Source of the DNA: CAZRXG01 sp964603985
Lineage (GTDB): Bacteria > Chloroflexota > Anaerolineae > Aggregatilineales > UBA3940
Assembly (NCBI GenBank): GCA_964603985.1
Contig: CAZRXG010000019.1
Location: forward strand, 1-64,000
Length of the DNA stretch: 64,000 nucleotides
Direction of reading: 5' to 3'
Shown here: positions 49,167 through 57,658 of the stretch, piece after piece
Numbering within the stretch: the stretch's first letter is position 1
Layout: every line of letters begins with the position of its first letter
Position numbers and translations under genes: made by a program
The notes under the pieces: generated by a model
Databases searched by the model: none
Seen by the model: only the letters and a program-made list of their open reading frames with translations
What the model was told of the DNA's origin: nothing

Positions 49167-51761
49167 ATGCGTCGTTCGATGCACCTCTTCGCGTTCTCGC
49201 TCGTTATCGCGCTCATCATCACAGCCTGCACCGATGTGCCGGAAATCTCCTTAACAGCCGATGGTGAGCAGCCGGAAGCAGCCCCATCCGGCGACCTGCC
49301 CCCATCCGAAGCGCGGGGCGCGTCGACCGTCGGGGAGGGACCTGTGCCGGTCCCGCCGCCCGACGAGGAGATGCCACCTCCCCCGCCGGTACAGCCTCAG
49401 CCGCCGGAGAGCGCTGGCGCGCCGCCCACGTCGTCGGCGGCGGGCGAGAGCGCTCACCCCCCACCCGACGCCCTGTCCGCCGGTGAGGTTCTGCTGCCCG
49501 ACCCGGATCGGGAGCGCCCCTCCGGCGATGATCGCGAAGACAGGGCGGCAGCCGCAGCCGCCGATCCGCCTGTGAGCGCCGACCCCTGGACAAGCTGCGC
49601 CGATGTGACGGAGATCCCGCAGGCGGAGTGCGAGGCGCTGGTTGCGCTGTACGACAGCACCGACGGCGACAACTGGGACGACAACACCAACTGGAAGCAG
49701 AACAACGAGCCCTGCACCTCCCCCTGGCACGGCGTGTCGTGCGTCGGGGGTCATGTCTATGCCCTGTGGCTAAGCAGCAACCAGCTGAGCGGCAGCATCC
49801 CGCCGGAGTTGGGTAGCCTGTCCAATCTGTGGTGGCTCCACCTGGAGGGCAACCAGCTGAGCGGGGCCATCCCGCCGGAACTGGGGGGCCTGTCCAACCT
49901 GGAGGGTCTCTACCTGCACAACAACGCGCTGGCGGGCGAGATTCCGCCGCAGCTTGCCAACCTGTCCTGGCTGGCAGGGCTCGACCTGGGCTACAACGTG
50001 CTGACGGCGACCAACCCGACCTTGATCGCCTTCCTCGACGTCGAAGACCCCGACTGGGCCGAAACGCAAACCGTCCCGCCCGACGACCTGGCGGTCACCG
50101 GCGCCGACCACGAGAGCATCACTCTCTCCTGGACGCCGATCCTCTACACCGGCGACGGCGGCTACTACGAGGTCGGCTATGCCACGTCACCCGGTGGGCC
50201 GTACACCGTTCGCAAAACTGCCAACAAGAGCGCGGGCGGCTACACCGTCGACGGGCTGGCGTCGGAGACGACCTACTACTTCCGCGTGCGCACCTTCACG
50301 CCCCACCACGGCGACCAGCAGAATGACCTGTGGAGCGGTTACACCACTGCCATCCCCGGTACGACGACAATACCGCCCTTCACCAGTTGCGCCGCTGTGA
50401 CACAGATCCCGAAAGCGGAGTGCCAGGCGCTGGTCGCGCTGTACGACAGCACCGACGGCGACAACTGGGACGACAACACCAACTGGAAGCAGACCGGCCA
50501 GCCCTGCACCTGGTACGGCGTGTCGTGCAGCGGGAATCATGTCTACTCTCTCGACCTGAGGAGCAACACTCTGGTCGGCAGCATCCCGCCCCAACTGGGC
50601 AGCCTGTCCAACCTGGGGTACCTCAACCTGAACAGTAACCAGCTGAGCGGGGCCATCCCGCCCCAACTGGGCAGCCTGTCCAACCTGCAAGTGCTCGAAC
50701 TGAACGGCAACCAGCTGAGCGGGGCCATCCCACCGGAGTTGGGCGGCCTGTCCAATCTGGAGTGGCTCGGCCTGACCAGCAACCAACTGAGCGGGGCCAT
50801 CCCGCCGGAGCTGGGCGACCTGTCCAATCTGTGGGGCCTCAACCTGACCAGCAACCAACTGAGCGGGGCCATCCCGCCGGAGCTGGGCAACCTGTCCAAC
50901 CTGCAGTACCTCTACCTGTCCAACAACCAACTGAGCGGGGCCATCCCGCCGGAACTGGGGAGCCTGTCCAGCCTGGACCTCCTCGACCTGAGAGCCAACC
51001 AACTGAGCGGGGCCATCCCACCGGAGCTTGCCAACCTGTCCGGGCTGGCAGTGCTTGACCTGGGCTACAACATGCTGACGGCGACCGGCGACCCGCCGCT
51101 GAGCTTCCTGAACAGCGAAGACCCCGACTGGGCCAACACGCAGACCGTCCCGCCTGATGGCCTGGCGGTGGTCAGTGTGGATAGTGGCAGCGTGCAGCTC
51201 TCGTGGACGCCGATCCTCTACACCGGCGACGGCGGCTACTACGAGATCGGCGTGTCGCCCTCGCCGGGCGGGCCGTTCGGGGTGGTCGCCAGCACGGCCA
51301 ACAAGAGCGCCAGCGGCGGCACGGCGATCAAGCTGTCGCCGGAGACGACCTACTACCTCGCGGTGCGCACCTTCACGCCCGCCCACGGCGCCCAGCAGAA
51401 CGACCTGTGGAGTGACTTCAGCACGCCGGTCTCGGCCAAGACGCCAGCCGTCTACAGCCCGGCGGTGGTGGAGAGCGTGGACGACGTGACGTTCGTCGGG
51501 CCTTCGGGCGGGCCGTACCAGATCGAGGTGACGCTCACGATGCTGGTGCCGATCTGCGGGGGCCGCACCAAGATCGAGCAGTGGCGTGATGGCAGCACGG
51601 CCTACGTGGAGATCACGCGCAAGAAGCCGAGGGGCGGGTCGTGCGCGCCGAGCATGAAGGAAGTTGAGCTGGTGATCGTGCTGGATGGGACGTTCGACGC
51701 CAGCACGACGTGGACGATCAACATCAACGGCTACGAGCTCGTGGTGGACGTGCCGAGTTAG
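49167..51761 (+). CDS. plant-type LRR/FnIII lipoprotein 4
   Basis: An 864-residue paralog with a true lipobox (IITAC, Cys near 22), a ~110-residue Pro/Glu/Ser-rich low-complexity spacer not seen in the other copies, two modules (cap + about four LRRs + FnIII-like; cap + about eight LRRs + FnIII-like) and an added ~110-residue C-terminal beta domain ending VVDVPS. A related C-terminal domain is found at the right edge of the window on the other strand. The array leader precedes ATG 49167. The longer stalk suggests it reaches further from the cell surface. Confidence 0.88.
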   Translation: MRRSMHLFAFSLVIALIITACTDVPEISLTADGEQPEAAPSGDLPPSEARGASTVGEGPVPVPPPDEEMPPPPPVQPQPPESAGAPPTSSAAGESAHPPPDALSAGEVLLPDPDRERPSGDDREDRAAAAAADPPVSADPWTSCADVTEIPQAECEALVALYDSTDGDNWDDNTNWKQNNEPCTSPWHGVSCVGGHVYALWLSSNQLSGSIPPELGSLSNLWWLHLEGNQLSGAIPPELGGLSNLEGLYLHNNALAGEIPPQLANLSWLAGLDLGYNVLTATNPTLIAFLDVEDPDWAETQTVPPDDLAVTGADHESITLSWTPILYTGDGGYYEVGYATSPGGPYTVRKTANKSAGGYTVDGLASETTYYFRVRTFTPHHGDQQNDLWSGYTTAIPGTTTIPPFTSCAAVTQIPKAECQALVALYDSTDGDNWDDNTNWKQTGQPCTWYGVSCSGNHVYSLDLRSNTLVGSIPPQLGSLSNLGYLNLNSNQLSGAIPPQLGSLSNLQVLELNGNQLSGAIPPELGGLSNLEWLGLTSNQLSGAIPPELGDLSNLWGLNLTSNQLSGAIPPELGNLSNLQYLYLSNNQLSGAIPPELGSLSSLDLLDLRANQLSGAIPPELANLSGLAVLDLGYNMLTATGDPPLSFLNSEDPDWANTQTVPPDGLAVVSVDSGSVQLSWTPILYTGDGGYYEIGVSPSPGGPFGVVASTANKSASGGTAIKLSPETTYYLAVRTFTPAHGAQQNDLWSDFSTPVSAKTPAVYSPAVVESVDDVTFVGPSGGPYQIEVTLTMLVPICGGRTKIEQWRDGSTAYVEITRKKPRGGSCAPSMKEVELVIVLDGTFDASTTWTININGYELVVDVPS

Positions 51762-51827
51762 CGGGATACCGCATCACACACCAGGGGGCAGTCTGCGGGC
51801 TGCTCCCTTTTTCTAACCCTTTTCCAA

Positions 51828-51872
51828 TTGACATCCCCCCACCCTATGCTATAATGAATAGAACGTTAGTTC
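51828..51872 (+). promoter_or_regulatory. promoter with SOS-box-like operator (ncRNA B)
   Basis: TTGACA at 51828-51833 and TATAAT at 51850-51855 with 16-bp spacing, a near-consensus promoter, followed by GAAC-GTTA-GTTC at 51861-51872 over the start site. The same arrangement is seen for ncRNA A and, inverted, at 63200-63244. Confidence 0.8.
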
Positions 51873-52340
51873 TAGTTAGCGCCTGCGAGGCACGACGCTC
51901 ACGTCGGCGGACGGTCGCCGGACTTCGCATCGCGCGGAAAGGATCGTTGCGCACAGATGGGCAGCCCCCATACACGGTCGCGCTCCCCGTCCAGAACGCG
52001 CGGCGTGTGGGGAAAGTGCGGCTGCCATCCCCACCCCCGGCTCCATTGACATCGGCACATTGCATCGTAGGGGCACGGCACGCCGTGCCAGGTGTAGGGG
52101 CGACCGGCCGCTCGCCCCTACCGGAGTACGTCACGTTTGTTCGGGCGGATGAGCGTAGTGAGAAAGTGCGACTGCCATCTCACGCAGGCCGGGTATGCGC
52201 GTGCGTTCCGCGCCACAAACGCCGAACCGCACGCGATGGATGAGGCGGCAGCGTAAGTGAGTCATGCCAACCTGCAAGGCAGATCACTACCCCGCCTGTG
52301 CGCCCCGGCAAATTCGCCATATAAGCGGGTACAAATAGAA
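51862..52340 (+). ncRNA. putative structured noncoding RNA B, SOS-controlled
   Basis: About 480 bp without a credible gene. Two hairpins carry nearly the same 14-nt loop, AAGTGCGGCTGCCA (stem GTGGGGA/TCCCCAC, 52007-52034) and AAGTGCGACTGCCA (stem GTGAGA/TCTCAC, 52158-52183). Between them is a strong GTAGGGGCGA/TCGCCCCTAC hairpin. The 3' part, 52235-52310, shares GATGGATGAG, the AGTGA..TCACT hairpin with loop AACCTGC and TGTGCGCCCCGGC with ncRNA A, and the pairing is kept although some bases differ. The middle parts of A and B are not alike. The RNA ends somewhere before the PBP promoter. Confidence 0.6.
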
Positions 52341-52364
52341 TACCGCGCCGCCGACCACCAACAG

Positions 52365-52393
52365 GTGTCACAAGCCCGAGGGCGTGCTACAAT
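52365..52393 (+). promoter_or_regulatory. promoter of the PBP gene, probably giving a leaderless mRNA
   Basis: GTGTCA at 52365-52370 and TACAAT at 52388-52393 with 17-bp spacing. The -10 ends 7 bp before the ATG at 52401, so transcription should begin at or next to the start codon. No Shine-Dalgarno is visible. Confidence 0.55.
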
Positions 52394-52400
52394 CAGCGCC

Positions 52401-55400
52401 ATGTACGAACAACCGACCCGTCCCAACCGGTCCGCTCCGGACGAATACGACCAGCCGACGGCGCCCGCCGCTCCCTCCGACCCGCCCACGCGCTACCACG
52501 CGCAGGAGCCGGTCCCGGAAGAACCTGGGCCTCCGCCCGCTCCGCCGCCCGCCCCCAAAAAACGGCGGCGCAGGCGCAAACCCGACCGCCAACGTGGCTG
52601 TTGGGGCTGTCTGCGAACCGCCCTGGCCGTCGGCGCGATGGCACTGGCCGCCGTCGTCTTCACGCTCGTCGTTGCCGGGCTGATCGTCTACCGCTCGCTG
52701 TCCGGCGAATTGGCCGCCGACCTGGAGAAGCTGCAATCGCTGGAGGGCGTCGAGGACTTCGAGACCACGCGCATCTACGACCGCGACGGCAACCTGCTCT
52801 ATGAGGTCTTTGAGGAGGGCCGCCGCACCGAGGTGCCCCTCGACCAGATCCCCTACGCCGTGCGCTGGGCGACCATCGCCACCGAGGATGACACCTTCTA
52901 CGAAAACCCCGGCTTCGACCCGCCGTCCATCCTGCGCGCGGCTTACCAGTGGTACCGGGAGGGCGAGATCATGTCCGGCGGCAGCACCATCACCCAGCAG
53001 TTGGTGCGCCAGATCGTCTTCAGCTACGAGGAGCGCAGCGAGCAAACTCTGCGCCGCAAGCTCAAAGAGGCGGCTCTGGCCTACGTGATGACCCGGCAGT
53101 CCTCCAAGGACGAGATCCTGGAGCTGTACCTCAACGAGGTCTACTACGGGAACCTGGCCTACGGCATCGAGGGCGCGGCGGACGTTTACTTTGACAAACC
53201 CGCCCGCGACCTGACCGTCGGCGAGGCGGCCTTCCTGGCCGGGCTGGTGCAGTGGCCCGCCGGGTACGACCCGTACACCAACTTCACCGCCGCCAAGGTG
53301 CGCCAGCGCGATGTGCTCGACCTGATGGTGCTGCATGGCTATCTGGCCCCTGAAGAGGCCGACGCTGCCTTCAACCAGAAGCCGCTCACCGTCACCGACC
53401 TTGCCAGCCCGGATGTCCCGCTGGTCGCCCCGCACTTCACCGTCGAGGCGCGCCGCGAATTGGGCGAGCTGCCCGGCCTCGACCCGGCGCTGATCCGGCG
53501 CGGCGGTCTCAAGGTCTACACCACACTCGACCAGGATTACCAGGACCTCGCCCAGGAGATCGCCGCGCAGCACGTGGCCGAGGTGCGCGACGAGTACAAC
53601 CTGACCAACGCCGCGCTGGTCGTGCTCAATCCCTACACCGGTGAGGTGCTGGCTATGCTGGGCAGTGTCGACTACGACGACGAGTCGATAGATGGCAATG
53701 TCAACGTCGTCCTCTCGCCGCAGCAGCCGGGCAGTGCCATGAAGCCCCTGACCTATGCCCTCGCGTTGGAGCAGGGCTGGACTGCCGCCGACATCCTGTG
53801 GGACGTGCCGATGGCCTACGACACCGGCGTCGGCGAGGGCTTCGACTATGAGCCGGTCAACTACGACCTGCGCTTTCACGGCCCGGTGCGCCTGCGCGAC
53901 GCGCTCGGCAACTCGTACAACATCCCCGCCGTGACGCTGCTGCGTGAGGTCGGTGTGTCCAACCTGCTGGAGTTCGCCCAGCGCCTCGGCATCGAGAGCC
54001 TGGGCGACGATGCCTCGCTCTACGGTCTGTCGCTGACGCTCGGCGGTGGTGAGCTGACTCCGCTCGAATTGACGATGGCCTTCGCCGCCTTCGCCAATGG
54101 CGGTCACCGTGTCGAGCCGCACCTGATCAACCGTGTCGAGGACCGCGATGGCAACGTGCTTTACGAAGCGCCCAACCAGGTCGGTGAGCGGGTGCTCGAT
54201 GAGCGGGTTGCCTTCGTCATCAGCGACATCCTGGCCGACAATCAGGCGCGCACCCCGGCCATGGGGGCGGAGTCGCCGCTCAGGCTCGACTTCCCCGCTG
54301 CTGCCAAGACCGGCACCACCAACGACTTCCGCGACAATTGGACGGTCGGTTATACGCCGCATCTGGTGGTCGGCGTGTGGGCCGGTAACACCGACAACAC
54401 GCCCATGGCCGAGGGCACCTCCGGGCTGACGGGCGCTGCGCCCATCTGGCACGATTACATGACTGCCGTTTACGAGCAGTCCGGTCTGGTCGAGGGGCTG
54501 ACGCGGCCTGGCACGATCCCGTTGCGCGGCGAGTTCGTGCCGCCCTCCGGCGTCGAGCAGCGACCGGTGTGCGTGCTCTCGCAGTTACGCGACCCCCTGC
54601 CCGCCGAGGAAGGTTGCAGCGGGCACCGCAGCGAGTGGTTCTTGATCGGTGATGCCGGTGATGAGGAGGCAGCCACCGATCTGCCGACCCCCACCGCCGA
54701 GCCGCTGTTGGACGAAGAAGGCCAGCCGCTGCCCCCCGCCCGCCTGGAGATCGAGCCGGGGTTGTGGGTGATCGCCGTGCTGCCGCTCGATGAGGAGGCG
54801 CAGGCGACCGTCGTCGAGACGCTGTCCGAAAGTTGGGCTGCCCTGCCTGACGGCGTGCCGGTGCCGTCCGCGCCCCTGTACTGCCAGGTCCCGCCGGAGC
54901 TTACCGACCGCGAGGGCTTGAGCCTCCAGATCTTCATCGCCGCGCCCGACAAGCCCGTCGATGCCGTCAGGGCGCGCAACTGGGCTTACGAGCACAGCGT
55001 CCCGATTGAGCCGGGCATCGCCTGCCCGCCGGAGCTGGTCGATAAGCTGCTTGGTGAGGAGGGGATTGGCTACGACGAGGTGACCGGTGCGACTTACCAG
55101 ATCGACAGCCCGCAGCCCGGTGAGGAGGTGTACGGCGTGATCCCCGTGATCGGCACGGCGGCCTTCGACCCGGCCCGCGTCCTGTATTACAAGCTGGAGA
55201 TCGGTGGGGGAAGCCTGGAGGGCTGGGTGACGTTCGGCGAGACGCACAATCAGAGCGTGGCCGATGACGTGCTGGAGTACCTGCACGCCGACGCGCTGCC
55301 GCCCGGCGATTACACCATCCGGCTGGTGCTGGTGCGCACCGATGGCAACTTCCTGCCACCCTACAGCGTGCCGGTCAAGGTCGTGCCGACGCCGCCCCCT

Positions 55401-55412
55401 GAGTCGCCGTGA
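52401..55412 (+). CDS. class A penicillin-binding protein (PBP1a type)
   Basis: A 1003-residue bifunctional peptidoglycan synthase. A Pro-rich cytoplasmic N-terminus with KKRRRRRKPDRQRG precedes one transmembrane helix (about 75-97). The GT51 glycosyltransferase domain has ATEDDTFYENPGFD with the catalytic Glu, and GGSTITQQLVRQI. The transpeptidase has Ser445-x-x-Lys448 (GSAMKP), SYN and KTGTTNDF. The usual His in the GT51 'DxxFxxHxG' motif is replaced (FYENPGFD), as in some Chloroflexota PBPs. A long C-terminal extension (about 730-1003) ends in an Ig-like domain. The 3' end overlaps the convergent MFS gene by 38 bp. Confidence 0.94.
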   Translation: MYEQPTRPNRSAPDEYDQPTAPAAPSDPPTRYHAQEPVPEEPGPPPAPPPAPKKRRRRRKPDRQRGCWGCLRTALAVGAMALAAVVFTLVVAGLIVYRSLSGELAADLEKLQSLEGVEDFETTRIYDRDGNLLYEVFEEGRRTEVPLDQIPYAVRWATIATEDDTFYENPGFDPPSILRAAYQWYREGEIMSGGSTITQQLVRQIVFSYEERSEQTLRRKLKEAALAYVMTRQSSKDEILELYLNEVYYGNLAYGIEGAADVYFDKPARDLTVGEAAFLAGLVQWPAGYDPYTNFTAAKVRQRDVLDLMVLHGYLAPEEADAAFNQKPLTVTDLASPDVPLVAPHFTVEARRELGELPGLDPALIRRGGLKVYTTLDQDYQDLAQEIAAQHVAEVRDEYNLTNAALVVLNPYTGEVLAMLGSVDYDDESIDGNVNVVLSPQQPGSAMKPLTYALALEQGWTAADILWDVPMAYDTGVGEGFDYEPVNYDLRFHGPVRLRDALGNSYNIPAVTLLREVGVSNLLEFAQRLGIESLGDDASLYGLSLTLGGGELTPLELTMAFAAFANGGHRVEPHLINRVEDRDGNVLYEAPNQVGERVLDERVAFVISDILADNQARTPAMGAESPLRLDFPAAAKTGTTNDFRDNWTVGYTPHLVVGVWAGNTDNTPMAEGTSGLTGAAPIWHDYMTAVYEQSGLVEGLTRPGTIPLRGEFVPPSGVEQRPVCVLSQLRDPLPAEEGCSGHRSEWFLIGDAGDEEAATDLPTPTAEPLLDEEGQPLPPARLEIEPGLWVIAVLPLDEEAQATVVETLSESWAALPDGVPVPSAPLYCQVPPELTDREGLSLQIFIAAPDKPVDAVRARNWAYEHSVPIEPGIACPPELVDKLLGEEGIGYDEVTGATYQIDSPQPGEEVYGVIPVIGTAAFDPARVLYYKLEIGGGSLEGWVTFGETHNQSVADDVLEYLHADALPPGDYTIRLVLVRTDGNFLPPYSVPVKVVPTPPPESP

Positions 55413-56631
55413 CACGAAACGCAAGTGAACCGGCCAGGATGATGATCCCCATGAAGGCGAAGGCGTAGGTCAGCGAGAAGTCGCCGATGCGGCCTATCAG
55501 CAGCCCCATCAGGGCCACGTAGAACCCTGAGAACATGCTGATCAATGATAGGACGGTGGCCCTGTTTTTGCTGTCGATGTGCCTGTTCAGGTGGCCGGAA
55601 AAGATGGGGTCTTTCAGGCTCATCGAGCCGTACAGGAGGCAGAAGGTCACCACCGAGGCCAGTGGGTGCACGGCCACGGCCACGACCAGGTAGAGAACAC
55701 CCGGTAGGCCGGTAACCAGCAGCAGGCTTGCCTGCGTGCCGAGTCGTTCCTCCAGCCAGTAGGCGTAGCGCGCGCCGACGATGCTCAAACCGGACGCCAG
55801 CGCCAGCGCCAGGCCAAGCCAGAGCGAGGGTACGCCTGCCTCGACAAAGCGCGGCTGGTAGAAGCTCAGCAGGTAGTTGATGAAGGGGATGGTCGCCAGC
55901 GACCACAGCACCAGGCGGCGAAAGCGCCGGTTGCCCTTCAGCGTTTTGACCCCGTCCGCCAGCAGCTTGAATGAGCTATCCCCCATCCCCTGGCCCGGCT
56001 CGCTCTCCGGCTCTTGCAGCGTGAAGCTGATCAGACAGCCGACCGCCACCGCGCAGGCGGTCACGATGATGGCCAGGACAAACCGCTCCTGGGTGAGGTT
56101 GCTGGCGATCAGCAGCCCCCCGGCCACGTTGGCGAGCAGGTTCGCCAGGCGCTGGGCCGAGCTGATGAAGCCCATCGCTTTGCTCATTTCGTCTGCGCGC
56201 CCGCTCGCTTTCAGTGAATCGTAAACAAGGGCCTCCAGACAGCCCGATGAGAAGGCGAACCCAAGTCCCCCCACCACTGCCGCGAGAGCGAAAGCCCAGT
56301 AGCTGCCCGCGAAGACGTAAATCACCTCGCCCAGCACCTGGAGCGCCAGCGCGATGTTGATCGAGCGTTTGCGACCCAGGCGGTCGGCGAAGATGCCTGT
56401 CGGGACTTCGGCCAGGAACATGGTGCCGACGATAAGGCCCCACAGCGAGTTGATTTGGAGGTAGCTCAGGTTTTTGCCTTGCAGGTACAGGGTGCCCACA
56501 GGGGTGTAAAAGTAAAGGGTGGCGAAGAAGTAGCTGATCGCCAACCCGGTCACGTTGCCCCGGCCAAAGGGGAACAGTCTATTACCCAGGGTTTGGGGGT
56601 GCTCTATGGTACGCTCCCGGCAGAAAGGCAT
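55375..56631 (-). CDS. major facilitator superfamily transporter
   Basis: A 418-residue protein with about 12 membrane helices. The loop-2/3 MFS signature is visible as GIFADRLGRKRSI. A long central loop (about 195-225, EPESEPGQGMGDSS) separates the two halves. Substrate specificity is not evident; this type is often annotated as a drug or multi-substrate efflux protein. ATG 56631 is the first start; the exact start is uncertain because no strong ribosome site is seen. It is convergent with, and overlaps, the PBP gene. Confidence 0.88.
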   Translation of the reverse strand: MPFCRERTIEHPQTLGNRLFPFGRGNVTGLAISYFFATLYFYTPVGTLYLQGKNLSYLQINSLWGLIVGTMFLAEVPTGIFADRLGRKRSINIALALQVLGEVIYVFAGSYWAFALAAVVGGLGFAFSSGCLEALVYDSLKASGRADEMSKAMGFISSAQRLANLLANVAGGLLIASNLTQERFVLAIIVTACAVAVGCLISFTLQEPESEPGQGMGDSSFKLLADGVKTLKGNRRFRRLVLWSLATIPFINYLLSFYQPRFVEAGVPSLWLGLALALASGLSIVGARYAYWLEERLGTQASLLLVTGLPGVLYLVVAVAVHPLASVVTFCLLYGSMSLKDPIFSGHLNRHIDSKNRATVLSLISMFSGFYVALMGLLIGRIGDFSLTYAFAFMGIIILAGSLAFRVTATQGAASARP

Positions 56632-56661
56632 TGTGTGGATATATACGAACTACCAAAATTA

Positions 56662-56698
56662 TACCCCCTCTCACCGGTGACGTTGGCGAGAGGGGGTA
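56662..56698 (-). terminator. intrinsic terminator between two minus-strand genes
   Basis: TACCCCCTCTC/GAGAGGGGGTA, an 11-bp perfect stem with a 15-nt loop. On the minus strand it is followed by TAATTTTGG. It ends the transcript of the secreted protein at 56727 before the MFS gene. Confidence 0.75.
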
Positions 56699-56726
56699 GT
56701 TTTCAAGGACTGCACTGCGCGTCTGC

Positions 56727-57467
56727 TCACTCGCAGATGCACTTCTCCTTGTTGGCTTTCTGCATCCCAAACTTATCCCGGCAGATCTGGCCGGTCAGCG
56801 TGCAGATGCACGAGTTGGTGTCGGGGTCACGCACCCAGTACGGTTGGTACTTGGCTGTGGAGTGGATGCACTCTACCGGCGGGCGGAAGATCTCGATGAT
56901 GAAAGGCGCGGAGACCTGGGCCGTCGCGCCCTCGATGGGCGTGTAGACGTGCTTGTAGGTCTGGGCCGCCTCGTCGTAGACTGCCTCGTAGGTCTCCGGC
57001 TCGATCCTGACTATCGTCGGGCAGTAGGCGCAGATCGGCTCGCCGTAGAACCCAAACGGCCCCATCGTGAACAGCTCGCTCCCCGGGTTGTCGGCCCAGT
57101 GGTGGTTGGAGCGAAGCTCGACGTACCCGTCGTTCAGCGTGGGGAAGGGGCTGGTGTACTGCCCCAGCGAAACGCGGTACGACCCGTTCACGCCCTCCGG
57201 GAAGGAGTAAGCCTGCCAGGTGAACGTGATCGTGCCGTTGCCGTCGTAAACGTTGAAGTTGCCGACAAACTCCTCAGCCTCGTTCAGACCGTCCTTGTCG
57301 TAGTCGTAGATCACAGGCGAGTCGGTCCTGAGCGGTGTCGTCGTCACGGTGACCGTGGTGGTCTCTGCTTCACCCGCCTGGGCGATCCCGACTATGACCA
57401 GCACGAGCGGCACGACGGCCAGCATTGCCACGCCTGCCAATTTCAGGTGTCTCACTTTGATGCGCAT
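56727..57467 (-). CDS. secreted protein of unknown function with Cys-rich C-terminus
   Basis: About 246 residues from ATG 57467, which has AGGAGAAAACCAG upstream; a longer frame to 57590 lacks such a site. A signal or anchor helix (about 10-30) ends in AQAGEAET. The main domain is beta-rich (NVYDGNGTITFTWQAYSFPEG..., SYRVSLGQYTSPFP). The C-terminal ~30 residues contain several Cys (CICTLTGQICRDKFGM, KCICE), suggesting disulfides. No family is recognised. It is a single gene with its own terminator. Confidence 0.72.
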   Translation of the reverse strand: MRIKVRHLKLAGVAMLAVVPLVLVIVGIAQAGEAETTTVTVTTTPLRTDSPVIYDYDKDGLNEAEEFVGNFNVYDGNGTITFTWQAYSFPEGVNGSYRVSLGQYTSPFPTLNDGYVELRSNHHWADNPGSELFTMGPFGFYGEPICAYCPTIVRIEPETYEAVYDEAAQTYKHVYTPIEGATAQVSAPFIIEIFRPPVECIHSTAKYQPYWVRDPDTNSCICTLTGQICRDKFGMQKANKEKCICE

Positions 57468-57658
57468 CTGGTTTTCTCCTATGTCGTGTGCTTTGTTTAT
57501 CCCAGCCGATGTGGGGACGCGGGCGGTGCTTTGCAACCAGGGAGAGCTTACGAGCGGCCCTGGCGCGTGCCACGCGATCCCTTTCCGCATCGATCACGCC
57601 AGATTATACCAGAAAGCCGCTCCCTTTTCGCCACGCGTCCGTCGAATGGATCGACCTC

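Noticed and set aside
52368..54452. 694-codon minus-strand open frame
   Set aside because: It is opposite the PBP gene, whose motifs are clear on the plus strand; high GC makes long antisense frames common here.
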